Positions 16,693-25,460 of a stretch of DNA of 64,000 nucleotides are shown here, in pieces; within the stretch, counting starts at the first letter, position 1; every line of letters begins with the position of its first letter. Both the position numbers and the translations under genes were made by a program. Source of the stretch: Roseiarcus sp963820095 (GTDB lineage Bacteria > Pseudomonadota > Alphaproteobacteria > Rhizobiales > Beijerinckiaceae); NCBI GenBank assembly GCA_963820095.1, contig CAWFZA010000023.1, forward strand, positions 1 through 64,000. Reading direction: 5' to 3'. Below the pieces are notes generated by a model that saw only the letters and a program-made list of their open reading frames with translations, did not search any database and was not told the DNA's origin.

Positions 16693-17813
16693 GCGCTCGG
16701 CTGGATCAGCTTGGTCTGGCTTTCGTCGTGATCCTCATTGCGGCGGCGATCGCCGTGCCGTTCCTGAGCTTGGCGGTCTCACCCAATTCTCCTTTCTACC
16801 TGCCGCCCTATCTCGTCCAGCTGCTCGGCAAATATCTCTGCTACGCGATCCTTGCTGTCGCGCTCGATCTGGTCTGGGGCTATTGCGGCATCCTGTCGCT
16901 CGGCCACGGCGCCTTCTTCGCGCTCGGCGGCTATGCGATGGGCATGTATCTCATGCGGCAGATCGGGACGCGCGGCGTCTACGCCAATCCGATCCTGCCG
17001 GATTTCATGGTGTTCCTGAACTGGAAGGAGCTGCCCGTCGCGTGGTGGGGATTCAACTGGTTTCCCTACGCCATGCTGATGGTGGTGCTGGTCCCCGGCC
17101 TCCTGGCGCTCGCTTTCGGCTGGTTCGCCTTCCGCTCGCGGGTGACCGGCGTCTATCTCTCGATCATCACCCAGGCGATGACCTTCGCTTTGTTCAAGGA
17201 GTTCTTCCGCAACGACTTCGGCTTCGGCGGCAACAATGGCTTGACCGACTTCAAGGACCTGCTGGGTTTCTCGCTTCAGTCCGCCTCGACCAAGGCCGCC
17301 CTGTTCTCGGCCAGCGCGATTGCGCTCATCGTCGCTTATGCGGTGTCGCGCGCAATCATCGGCTCGAAATACGGCAAGGCGCTGGTCGCGGTGCGCGATG
17401 CCGAGAGTCGCATGCGCTTTCTCGGCTACCGGGTCGAAAACTATAAGCTCTTCGTCTTTGTCGTTTCGGCGGTCATCGCGGGAATCGCCGGCGCGCTCTA
17501 CGTGCCGCAGGTCGGCATTATCAATCCGAGCGAATTTGCGCCCGCGAACTCGATCGAAGCGGCGATCTGGGTTGCGGTCGGCGGGCGGGGGACGTTGATT
17601 GGCGCGGCGATCGGCGCGATCGCCGTCAACTTCGCCAAGACCTATTTCACCGGCGCCTTCCCAGAATATTGGCTCTACGGCCTCGGCCTCCTGTTCGTCC
17701 TGACAACCCTGTTCCTGCCCAAGGGCCTCCTGGGTCTCGCGCTCAAGACCCGGGAGCCGAAACCGCGCGAGGTCATCTCCGCCGAAGCGCTCGAGGAAGG
17801 CGTCGAACCGTGA
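16689..17813 (+). CDS. urtC: urea ABC transporter permease UrtC
   Basis: 374 residues, LivM-like inner-membrane permease. LLGKYLCYAILAVALDLVWGYCGILSLGHGAFFALGG contains the conserved loop in short form (GYCGILSLGHGAFF); DFGFGGNNGLTDF and AVRDAESRMRFLGY are UrtC-type, and WVAVGGRGTLIG is the C-terminal signature. It starts in the ATGA overlap with urtB and ends overlapping the GTG start of urtD. Confidence 0.93.
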   Translation: MSARLDQLGLAFVVILIAAAIAVPFLSLAVSPNSPFYLPPYLVQLLGKYLCYAILAVALDLVWGYCGILSLGHGAFFALGGYAMGMYLMRQIGTRGVYANPILPDFMVFLNWKELPVAWWGFNWFPYAMLMVVLVPGLLALAFGWFAFRSRVTGVYLSIITQAMTFALFKEFFRNDFGFGGNNGLTDFKDLLGFSLQSASTKAALFSASAIALIVAYAVSRAIIGSKYGKALVAVRDAESRMRFLGYRVENYKLFVFVVSAVIAGIAGALYVPQVGIINPSEFAPANSIEAAIWVAVGGRGTLIGAAIGAIAVNFAKTYFTGAFPEYWLYGLGLLFVLTTLFLPKGLLGLALKTREPKPREVISAEALEEGVEP

Positions 17814-18580
17814 GCCTCGCCGAGACGGCCAATCCGACTCTCACGCAGTCGCTTCTCTATCTCGACGGAGTCAGCGTGTCCTTTGACGGTTACAAGGCGC
17901 TGCGCAGCCTGTCGTTGGTGCTCGAGCCCGGCGAGATGCGGGCGATCATCGGCCCGAACGGCGCTGGCAAGACCACGATGATGGACGTCATCACCGGCAA
18001 GACGCGTCCTGACGAAGGCGAGGTGATGTTCGACGGGCGCCATGACCTGACCAAGCTCGACGAAGCCGAAATCGCGACGCTTGGCGTCGGGCGCAAGTTC
18101 CAGAAGCCGACCGTATTCGAGAACCACACGGTCGAAGACAATCTCCTGCTCGCGACCAAGGCGCCGCGCAGCGTGCGCGCGACCTTGTTCGGGCGCGAGG
18201 ATGCGCAGACGCTGGAGACGATCGATTCCATCCTAAGCACGACCCGGCTCGCCGACCATCGGACGCGGGTCGCCGGGTCGCTGTCCCATGGGCAGAAGCA
18301 ATGGCTCGAGATCGGCATGCTACTGGCGCAAGACCCGAAGCTCCTGCTCGTCGACGAACCGGTCGCGGGCATGACCGACGCCGAGACCGCGGCGACCGCC
18401 GATCTCTTACGCGAGATCGCGCACGATCATTCCGTGATCGTGGTCGAGCACGACATGCATTTCGTGCGCGAGCTCGGCGTCAAGGTCACCTGCCTGCACG
18501 AGGGTTCGGTGCTGGCTGAGGGTTCGCTCGATCAGGTCAGCGCCGACCCGCGCGTCGTCGAAGTCTATCTGGGGCGGTGA
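17810..18580 (+). CDS. urtD: urea ABC transporter ATP-binding protein UrtD
   Basis: 256 residues from the GTG at 17810, which overlaps the urtC stop (GTGA). Walker A GPNGAGKTTMMD, LivG-type KFQKPTVFENHTVEDN, signature GSLSHGQKQWLEIGM, Walker B LLLVDEPVAGMTD and switch EHDMHFVREL are all present. It energises urea import with UrtE. Confidence 0.94.
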   Translation: MSLAETANPTLTQSLLYLDGVSVSFDGYKALRSLSLVLEPGEMRAIIGPNGAGKTTMMDVITGKTRPDEGEVMFDGRHDLTKLDEAEIATLGVGRKFQKPTVFENHTVEDNLLLATKAPRSVRATLFGREDAQTLETIDSILSTTRLADHRTRVAGSLSHGQKQWLEIGMLLAQDPKLLLVDEPVAGMTDAETAATADLLREIAHDHSVIVVEHDMHFVRELGVKVTCLHEGSVLAEGSLDQVSADPRVVEVYLGR

Positions 18581-18589
18581 GAGATGGCT

Positions 18590-18730
18590 TTTGTCTCAAG
18601 CGCGCCCCCTCTCCCCGCTAGCGGGGAGAGGGTTGGGGTGAGGTGCGGGCTCAACCGCTACCGATCGACCTCGCCCCTCATCCGGCCCTTCGGGCCACCG
18701 TCTCGCCGCGAGCGGGAAGAGAAAGTCGCC
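18590..18730. repeat. intergenic palindromic repeat element between urtD and urtE
   Basis: It includes a 26-base perfect palindrome at 18606-18631 (CCCTCTCCCC, GCTAGC, GGGGAGAGGG), followed by TTGGGGTGAGG and CCTCATCCGGCCCTTCGGGCC. This resembles short palindromic repeats common between rhizobial genes. It separates urtD and urtE by 169 bases although all other urt genes overlap, so it was probably inserted. Confidence 0.65.
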
Positions 18731-18749
18731 ACAGAGCGGATGCCGCGCC

Positions 18750-19445
18750 ATGCTGACCGTCGAGCGAATCGATCTCTTCTACGGCGCGGCGCAGGCGCTG
18801 AGGTCCGTCTCCCTCAAGGCGCAGACCGGGCGGATTCTCACCGTTCTCGGTCGCAACGGCGTCGGCAAGTCGTCGCTTCTGCGCGCGATCGTCGGCCAGC
18901 ACATGCCGGCGTCCGGCGCGATCCGCTGGAACGACCAGGACGTGACCAAGATGACGCCCTATCTCAGGGCCAAGGCAGGCTTCGGCTACGTTCCGCAGGG
19001 GCGAGAAATCTTTCCGCTTCTCACGGTGCGCGAGAACCTGATGACCGGCTACGCCACCCGGCCGAGAGCCGAGCGGGCGATCGACGACGAGATCTTCGCG
19101 CTCTTTCCGGTGCTCAACGACATGCTGGGACGCCGGGGCGGCGACCTCTCGGGCGGCCAGCAGCAGCAGCTCGCCATCGCCCGCGCGCTGGTGACGAAGC
19201 CCAAGCTCCTCGTCCTCGACGAGCCGACCGAGGGCATCCAGCCCTCGATCATCAAGGACATCGGCCGCGCGCTCGTCCATCTGCGCCGCAAGGGTGAGAT
19301 GGCGATCCTCGTCGTCGAGCAATATTTCGAGTGGGCGCGCGACATCTGCGACGACTACGCCGTGCTGGACCGGGGCGTCGTCGTGCTCGCCGGCACACGC
19401 GAGCAGATGGACGAGACGGCGGTGCGCGCGCGAATGACGGTCTAG
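18750..19445 (+). CDS. urtE: urea ABC transporter ATP-binding protein UrtE
   Basis: 231 residues: MLTVERIDLFYGAAQALRSV, Walker A GRNGVGKSSLLRAI, Q-loop GYVPQGREIFPLLTVREN, signature LSGGQQQQLAIARAL, Walker B LLVLDEPTEGIQPS and switch VVEQYFEWA. The LivF-type EPTEGIQPSI block is typical of UrtE. Last transporter gene, 221 bases ahead of ureA. Confidence 0.94.
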   Translation: MLTVERIDLFYGAAQALRSVSLKAQTGRILTVLGRNGVGKSSLLRAIVGQHMPASGAIRWNDQDVTKMTPYLRAKAGFGYVPQGREIFPLLTVRENLMTGYATRPRAERAIDDEIFALFPVLNDMLGRRGGDLSGGQQQQLAIARALVTKPKLLVLDEPTEGIQPSIIKDIGRALVHLRRKGEMAILVVEQYFEWARDICDDYAVLDRGVVVLAGTREQMDETAVRARMTV

Positions 19446-19666
19446 CCGTCGCCGCGCCGTAGGGGAATGGATGGATGCGACTTGCGGACGATGAGGCGCC
19501 CACGCCAAGCAAAGGCCCGAGACATAAATCGCCGCGAACCGCGCGGAGCCGGCATCGCCCCTTGATTAGCAGACGTCATCCAGCCATTATCGAGTTCGAG
19601 CCGCCCTGTCACGGACTCTGGTTGTTCGGACACGACGTCTGGCGCCGAGGAAGGAGCAAACGCGCG

Positions 19667-19969
19667 ATGCACCTGACTCCGCGTGAGTTCGACAAACTGG
19701 TCATCCATATGATGGCGGATGTCGCCCTCAAGCGAAAAGCCAAGGGGCTCAAGCTTAACTACCCTGAGGCCGTCGCGGTCATCTCCGCAGCCGCCCTCGA
19801 AGGCGCCCGCGCGGGCAAGACGATGGAGGAGACTGCGGAAGAGGCGCGCAAGGTCCTCGCGAAGGACGACGTGATGGAGGGCGTCGCCGATCTGATCCCG
19901 ATGGTTCAGGTCGAAGCTGTGTTCACCGATGGCAGCCGGCTCGTAACCGTGCACTCGCCAATTCAGTAG
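19667..19969 (+). CDS. ureA: urease subunit gamma
   Basis: Exactly 100 residues, the standard UreA length: MHLTPREFDKLVIHMMADVA, GLKLNYPEAVAVIS, EGARAGKTMEE and a C-terminal GSRLVTVHSPI. The ATG at 19667 follows GAGGAAGGAGC. With UreB and UreC it forms the cytosolic nickel enzyme that hydrolyses urea to ammonia and carbamate. Separate gamma and beta genes are the usual bacterial arrangement. Confidence 0.95.
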   Translation: MHLTPREFDKLVIHMMADVALKRKAKGLKLNYPEAVAVISAAALEGARAGKTMEETAEEARKVLAKDDVMEGVADLIPMVQVEAVFTDGSRLVTVHSPIQ

Positions 19970-19979
19970 GGGGGTCGAC

Positions 19980-20429
19980 ATGGCGCAAGTGACAGCGGGG
20001 CCGACGATCGCCGCGGAAGAGGATCCCGCTAAACATCAGGTCGCGGTGGGCGGCTACGTATGCGCCGCCGCGCCGGTAAGTTTCCACGCGAACCTGAAGG
20101 TGACGACCCTGAAGGTGCGCAATACCGGGGATCGTCCGATTCAGGTCGGCTCGCACTTCCACTTCTTCGAAGTCAACCCCGCGTTGGAGTTCGATCGCGC
20201 CGCCGCGTTTGGTCAGCACCTGAACATCCCGGCCGCGGCCGCGCTCCGCTTCGAGCCCGGCGATGAGAGGGAGGTCAAGCTCGTCCCTTATCTTGGAAAG
20301 CGCGGCGTGTACGGCTTCAACAACCTGGTCGACGGCGAAACGTCCGGCGCGCATGCGGAGGCCAACAAGGCAAGAGCGGTGGAGCGCGCCAAAGAACGCG
20401 GATTTCGCTTCGATCCGCAAAGCGCTTGA
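19980..20429 (+). CDS. ureB: urease subunit beta
   Basis: 149 residues, longer than the ~100-residue core by an N-terminal extension (to ~residue 42) and a C-terminal tail after AHAEANKA. The core has VRNTGDRPIQVGSHFHFFEVN, FDRAAAFGQHLNIPA and FEPGDEREVKLVP. It begins ten bases after ureA. The extensions are seen in other alphaproteobacteria. Confidence 0.95.
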   Translation: MAQVTAGPTIAAEEDPAKHQVAVGGYVCAAAPVSFHANLKVTTLKVRNTGDRPIQVGSHFHFFEVNPALEFDRAAAFGQHLNIPAAAALRFEPGDEREVKLVPYLGKRGVYGFNNLVDGETSGAHAEANKARAVERAKERGFRFDPQSA

Positions 20430-20456
20430 CACCCCTTTTCTAATCGAGATCGCCTT

Positions 20457-22178
20457 ATGGCCCAACTCTCCCGCGCTGAATATGTCGGAATGTATGGGCC
20501 CACGACTGGCGACCGGATCCGTCTTGGCGACACGAACCTGTTCGTGGAGATCGAGCGCGACCTGCGAGGCCCGCCCGGCGACGAAGTCGTCTTCGGCGGC
20601 GGCAAGAGCATGCGCGAAGGCATGGGGATGGACAACCGCGTCACGAGCAAGGCTGGCGCACCCGACCTGGTTATCAGCAATGTGACGATCATCGACGCCA
20701 AGCTCGGAATCGTGAAGGCGGATGTCGGAATCAAGGACGGCAGAATCTGCGCGATCGGGAAGTCGGGCAACCCGCAGACGATGGACGGGATCACGCCGGG
20801 CCTCGAAATCGGCCTCGCGACCGATGCAATCTCCGGCGCGCATCTAATCCTGACCGCCGGCGGCGTCGACACCCACATTCACTTCATCTCGCCGCAGCAG
20901 TGCGAAGCGGCGCTCTCAAACGGCACGACGACGCTGATCGGGGGCGGCACGGGTCCGTCGGACGGATCCAACGCCACGACGGTGACGCCAGGCCCCGCGA
21001 ATATCGCCAATATGCTGAAAGCGGCGGAGGGGTTGCCGGTCAACATCGGCTTGCTGGGCAAAGGCCACGGTCACGCGAAGGCGCCGCTGATCGAGCAGAT
21101 CGAGGCGGGCGCCTGCGGCTTGAAATGTCACGAGGACTGGGGCACCACGCCCGCGGTCCTGCGTTCGGCGTTGACGGTCGCGGACGAAATGGACGTACAG
21201 GTCTGCATGCACACCGACACGCTCAACGAGTCCGGTTTCGTCGAGCAGACGATCGCCGCCTTCGAAGGGCGGACCATCCATTCCTTCCACACCGAGGGCT
21301 CGGGCGGCGGTCACGCGCCGGACATCATTAAGGTCGCGGGTCTGCCGAATGTGCTGCCGTCGTCGACCAACCCGACCTTGCCGTTCGGCGTCAATTCGCA
21401 GGCCGAGCTGTACGATATGATCATGGTCTGCCACCATCTCAACCCCGACATTCCCTCCGACGTCGCCTTCGCCGAAAGTCGGATTCGCGCGGAGACGATC
21501 GCGGCCGAGAACGTCCTGCAGGACCTCGGCGTCATCTCGATGTTTTCGTCCGACTCTCAGGCGATGGGGCGCGTCGGCGAGTGCTGGCTCCGCCTCATCC
21601 AAACCGCAGACGCCATGAAAACGGGACGCGGGAAACTCAAGGAGGATGCTCCCGGCCACGACAATTTCCGGGTGTTACGCTACGTCGCCAAGATCACGAT
21701 CAATCCGGCAATTGCGCATGGAGTGTCGCATGTGATCGGCTCGGTCGAGGTCGGCAAGATCGCCGACCTCGTTCTCTGGGAGCCTGGCTTCTTCGGCGCG
21801 AAGCCTAAGCTCGTCCTCAAGAACGGCATGATCTCCTGGGCGCTGATGGGCGATCCTAACGCCTCGCTTCCGACGCCCCAGCCCGTCTACTACCGGCCCA
21901 TGTTCGGCGCTTACGGAACGATGCTGGCTGAAAACAACATCACCTTCGTTTCGCAAGCGGGCTACGAAGCCGACGTCCACAGGACGCTCGGGCTCAAGCG
22001 CCAGGTCATTCCAGTCAAGAATCTGCGCAAGATCGGCAAGAAGGACATGGTGCGCAATTCCGGCACGCCGACGATCGAAGTCTCGCCCGAGACTTTCGCG
22101 GTTACTGTCGACGGCGAGCACGCTACGGTTGCGCCGCTCAAGACCATCAGTCTGAACCAGATGTACTTTTTCAGTTGA
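20457..22178 (+). CDS. ureC: urease subunit alpha (catalytic)
   Basis: 573 residues, normal length. Nickel-site residues are in place: H140 and H142 of GGVDTHIHF, the lysine to be carbamylated K223 in GLKCHEDWG, and flap histidines in VCHHLNPDIPSD. MYGPTTGDRIRLGDT at the N-terminus and MFSSDSQAMGRVGE near the centre are invariant blocks. Frame intact. Confidence 0.97.
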   Translation: MAQLSRAEYVGMYGPTTGDRIRLGDTNLFVEIERDLRGPPGDEVVFGGGKSMREGMGMDNRVTSKAGAPDLVISNVTIIDAKLGIVKADVGIKDGRICAIGKSGNPQTMDGITPGLEIGLATDAISGAHLILTAGGVDTHIHFISPQQCEAALSNGTTTLIGGGTGPSDGSNATTVTPGPANIANMLKAAEGLPVNIGLLGKGHGHAKAPLIEQIEAGACGLKCHEDWGTTPAVLRSALTVADEMDVQVCMHTDTLNESGFVEQTIAAFEGRTIHSFHTEGSGGGHAPDIIKVAGLPNVLPSSTNPTLPFGVNSQAELYDMIMVCHHLNPDIPSDVAFAESRIRAETIAAENVLQDLGVISMFSSDSQAMGRVGECWLRLIQTADAMKTGRGKLKEDAPGHDNFRVLRYVAKITINPAIAHGVSHVIGSVEVGKIADLVLWEPGFFGAKPKLVLKNGMISWALMGDPNASLPTPQPVYYRPMFGAYGTMLAENNITFVSQAGYEADVHRTLGLKRQVIPVKNLRKIGKKDMVRNSGTPTIEVSPETFAVTVDGEHATVAPLKTISLNQMYFFS

Positions 22179-22182
22179 TACC

Positions 22183-22776
22183 ATGATCCTCGTCGAACAT
22201 ATCCTCGGCAACGCCGCCGACGCGGAATGGTCCGGACGCCTTGCGACCGGCGGCGTCGATTCGCTCGCCCTAGACCATTGGGAGGCGCAGAAGAACCGCT
22301 TCCGCAAGAAAACCTCAAGTGGCCTCGAAATCGCCGTCTCGCTCGACCGCGGCGCTTTCTTGCGCGATGGCGACATCCTGCTGTGGGACGACACGGCGCG
22401 TCGCGCGGTCGTGGCGAAAATCTCGCTGCGCGAAGTCATGGTGATCCGTCTCGAGGCGCTGACGGCGGGATCCGTCGAGGTCGCGATGCGCGTCTGCGTC
22501 GAGCTCGGCCATGCTCTAGGCAACCAGCATTGGCCCGCTTTGGTCAAGGGAGACCGGGTCTATGTTCCTCTGACCATCGATCGCAAGGTGATGGCGTCGG
22601 TGATGAAGACCCATCGCTTCGAAAACATCTCCTACGACTTCGCTCCGGGCGCGGAGATCGTGCCTTATCTTGCGCCGCACGAATCGCGCCGGCTGTTCGG
22701 CGGCGGCGAGGGCCCGGTGCGCGGCCACGCGCCTGTTCACAGCCATGAGCTCCCGCATGACCACGAGCATTCCTGA
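22183..22776 (+). CDS. ureE: urease accessory protein UreE (nickel chaperone)
   Basis: 197 residues. The N-terminal domain (LALDHWEAQKNRFRKKTSSG) and the peptide-binding core with ELGHALGNQHWPAL precede a histidine-rich tail (HGHAPVHSHELPHDHEHS) that binds nickel for delivery to the UreDFG complex. It starts 4 bases after ureC and overlaps ureF. Confidence 0.93.
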   Translation: MILVEHILGNAADAEWSGRLATGGVDSLALDHWEAQKNRFRKKTSSGLEIAVSLDRGAFLRDGDILLWDDTARRAVVAKISLREVMVIRLEALTAGSVEVAMRVCVELGHALGNQHWPALVKGDRVYVPLTIDRKVMASVMKTHRFENISYDFAPGAEIVPYLAPHESRRLFGGGEGPVRGHAPVHSHELPHDHEHS

Positions 22777-23473
22777 CGGTGGACAACCTTCCACGGTCGG
22801 TCTTGCGCGGCTGCTGCAATTCGGAGAGCAGGCGTTTCCGATCGGCGGTTTCGCTTTCTCCCACGGCCTCGAATTTGCGATCCAGACCCGTGTGGTGAAA
22901 GACGCGGATACATTGCTCGCGTTCGTGCGAACCGCGACTGAACAGGGGGCGATAGGCGACGGCGTCGCGCTCATCCACGCCCATGGCGCCGCCCGCGCAG
23001 CGGATCTCGGAGCAGTCCAGCGGATCGACGCCCTGGTCCTCGCCCGCAAGCTGTCGACGGAATCCCGCATCATGTCGACGCGCATGGGGCGAAAGGCGGC
23101 GGAACTCGCCGCGCATGTGACGGGCGACCCACTTATCTGCGCCTGGCGCGAGCGGATCGAGCGGGGAGAAACCGCGGGCTCCTATCCGATGTCGCTCGCG
23201 GTCGCCTTGGCGGCGCAGGGACTGGCGGCGCGGGAGGCCTTCCTCGTTCACCACTACGGTGTCGCCTCGGCGATCCTTGGCGCAGCCATCAGGCTCATGC
23301 GGATCGGGCATGTCGAGACGCAGACCCTGCTCTACGCGGTCGCGGGTGAGGTGGATCGCCTCTACGAGCGCGCGGCCGCCCTGCCGCTCGATGCGATGCG
23401 CGGTTTCGCGCCGATGATGGAGGTGCTTGCGGCCGTGCACGTCAAGGCGCATGTGCGCCTATTCATGAACTAG
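22745..23473 (+). CDS. ureF: urease accessory protein UreF
   Basis: ~242 residues, all-helical UreF: LLQFGEQAFPIGGFAFSHGLE is the signature near the N-terminus, and SYPMSLAVALAAQGLAAREAF the second block. It acts in the UreD-UreF-UreG activation complex. The start is at 22745 or 22757, both inside the end of ureE (overlap 20-32 bases); neither has a strong ribosome site, which suggests translational coupling. Confidence 0.92.
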   Translation: MSSRMTTSIPDGGQPSTVGLARLLQFGEQAFPIGGFAFSHGLEFAIQTRVVKDADTLLAFVRTATEQGAIGDGVALIHAHGAARAADLGAVQRIDALVLARKLSTESRIMSTRMGRKAAELAAHVTGDPLICAWRERIERGETAGSYPMSLAVALAAQGLAAREAFLVHHYGVASAILGAAIRLMRIGHVETQTLLYAVAGEVDRLYERAAALPLDAMRGFAPMMEVLAAVHVKAHVRLFMN

Positions 23474-23488
23474 CCGGAGATCCGCGTC

Positions 23489-24130
23489 ATGAAGAAGATC
23501 ACCCGTATCGGAATTGGTGGTCCGGTCGGCTCGGGCAAGACCGCGATCGTCGAGGCGATCACCCCGCGCCTGCTCGATCTTGGCTGCAAAGTGCTGATCA
23601 TCACCAACGACGTCGTCACGACCGAGGACGCCAAGCACGTCCAGCGGACGCTGAAAGGCGTGCTGTTGGAAGAGCGCATTGTTGGCGTGGAGACGGGCGC
23701 CTGTCCGCACACCGCCGTGCGTGAGGATCCGAGCATGAACCTCGCCGCTGTCGAGGACATGGAGGCCCGATTTCCTGACGGAGACGTGGTGCTCATCGAA
23801 AGCGGCGGCGACAACCTCACCCTGACCTTCTCGCCGGCGCTCGTCGACTTCTTCATCTATGTCATTGACGTCGCAGCCGGCGATAAGATTCCGCGCAAGA
23901 ACGGCCCGGGCATTTCGCAATCGGACATCCTCGTCATCAACAAGACCGACCTCGCGCCCTATGTCGGTGCGAGTTTCGAGTTGATGGACCGCGACTCGCG
24001 CTTGATGCGAGGTGAGAAACCGTTCCTGTTCACCAATTGCAAGACCGGCGAGGGCATCCCGGAGCTGGTCGACCTGATTCGCAGCGACCTCCTGTTCGAC
24101 CTGAAGCCGGTCGAACGCGCCGCCGAGTGA
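23489..24130 (+). CDS. ureG: urease accessory GTPase UreG
   Basis: 213 residues: P-loop GGPVGSGKTAIVEAI, metal-binding CPH motif in GACPHTAVREDPSMN, Walker B-like IESGGDNLTLTFSP, and base-recognition NKTDLAPYVG. It supplies GTP hydrolysis for nickel insertion. 15 bases after ureF with a GGAG-type site. Confidence 0.96.
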   Translation: MKKITRIGIGGPVGSGKTAIVEAITPRLLDLGCKVLIITNDVVTTEDAKHVQRTLKGVLLEERIVGVETGACPHTAVREDPSMNLAAVEDMEARFPDGDVVLIESGGDNLTLTFSPALVDFFIYVIDVAAGDKIPRKNGPGISQSDILVINKTDLAPYVGASFELMDRDSRLMRGEKPFLFTNCKTGEGIPELVDLIRSDLLFDLKPVERAAE

Positions 24131-24247
24131 CGGGCGCGCGCGGGCGCGATCTGTCCGCCTTCTTGCCCCTCCCGACGGACGCGCCGCCATTTGCGGACGA
24201 AACGCCCGGGCCGGAGTTTGCAGAGATTCCGCGATGAGCCGGCGCAG

Positions 24248-25105
24248 ATGCGCAGCGGGGCCGTCGGCAAGCGCGGCTTACTGAGTCTTGGCTTCGAGAA
24301 GCGGCGTGACCGCACTATCCTCGCCGATCTTGCGCGACGCACGCCTTGTCTCGTGAGCCGGGCGCTCTACTGCGACCCGCCCATGCCTGACATGCCGTGG
24401 CTGTTCACGATCACTTCGACCGGTTGCGTCCTCCAGGGCGACCGACTGCATATGGACGTTTCGCTGAAAGCGGGCGCGCGGGCGCATGTGACGAGTTAGT
24501 CCGCGACAAAGGTCCACACGATGGACGCCAACTACGGCGTGATGACCCAGTCGCTGACGCTCGACGAGGATTCCTATCTCGAGTTCCTGCCCGATCCGCT
24601 TTTGCTCCATCGCGGGGCGCGGTTCGCGAGCCGTACCCGGATTCGGATCGCGTCGAGCGCGACGCTCCTCTATTCGGAGATCGTCCAGCCCGGACGCAAG
24701 CATCATGAGGCGAGCGAGAGTCTCGCCGTCACGCTGCTCTCCCTGGAAGTGAACGCCGAGCGTCCAGACGGCCAGCTGCTCATGCGCGAGCGGCTTGTGC
24801 TCGATCCGAAGGAGAGCGCGCCCCGGCAGACCGGCGTGATGGATTCGTTCGACGTTTTCGCCAATGTGCTGCTGCTGACGCCCAAGACTAAGGCGCAGCG
24901 CGTCGCCGCTCGTCTCCCGGCGGGAGTCGACCATGAGGTCGGACTGGCGCATGGCGCCTGCGGCCTGCCGAACGACGCGGGCCTTATTTACAAGGTTCTG
25001 GGCCGCGAGACGGCGACCGTGAAAGCTGCCGTTCGGGCTTTCTGGGCGGTCGCGCGCGAGGAATGCGCCGGGGCCGAAATCCCGGCGCCTTTTCTTTGGC
25101 GGTGA
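24248..25105 (+). CDS. ureD: urease accessory protein UreD, interrupted by an in-frame TAG
   Basis: Same-frame reading from 24248 to 25105 gives a normal ~285-residue UreD: LLSLGFEKRRDRTILADL, TPCLVSRALYCDPPMPDMPWLF, STGCVLQGDRL, then HVTS-stop-SATKVHTMDANYG and the C-terminal half (ARFASRTRIRIASSATLLYSEI). The TAG at 24497-24499 replaces the Gln (CAG) of the conserved TSQSATKVH motif, a single C-to-T change, with no frameshift. As written the protein would be cut at residue ~83. The start could also be 24191. UreD is required for urease activation, so this matters. Confidence 0.85.
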
Positions 25106-25460
25106 GGAGCCGCGAAGGAGATGCACGCTTTTCTGGTGCGATGGGAAGCGCTTGCGCCTCGTCGAAGACCCTGCGCCTCACCGACATAAATCTGCGCGGC
25201 TCTGGCCAGGCGGCGGACGGCCCGCCCCGACGGCTCAGTTGAGCTGCGCTCACTCCGGGTCATTCCACACCCGGGAGCCGCTTTTCAACTGAGCGCTCGG
25301 ACAGGCGATGCGGGCTCCCGATGCGGCCCGAGGTCGTTCCGGCAACAGCTCCTGCGCCGCTCCTGCGCCGCAGAGCAAAAAAACTGCCGTCCTTCGGAAC
25401 ATTACCAAGTGGCGCGAGTTCTGGCGACGGGGAGCAAGGCGACTGGGAGAGGGTCTACTC
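25106..25460. other. 355-base non-coding region after ureD with a large stem-loop
   Basis: 25233-25242 (GCTCAGTTGA) is complementary to 25285-25294, and inside it CTCCGGGT (about 25253-25260) pairs with ACCCGG(G)AG (about 25269-25277). The 62-base structure may terminate the urease operon or be a mobile palindrome. No gene is supported in the rest. Confidence 0.5.

Noticed and set aside
15857..17446. Long plus-strand frame continuing from the urtB N-terminus across urtB/urtC
   Set aside because: It is the wrong frame after a one-base insertion; the translation is Arg-rich noise while the next frame encodes conserved permeases.
15783..17813. Apparent UrtB-UrtC fusion protein
   Set aside because: Removing one extra A near 16655 restores the normal UrtB end and an ATGA overlap with urtC.
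24497..24499. TAG in ureD read as pyrrolysine or another recoded residue
   Set aside because: No pyrrolysine genes are visible, the family has Gln here, and CAG to TAG is a one-base change; error or mutation is simpler.
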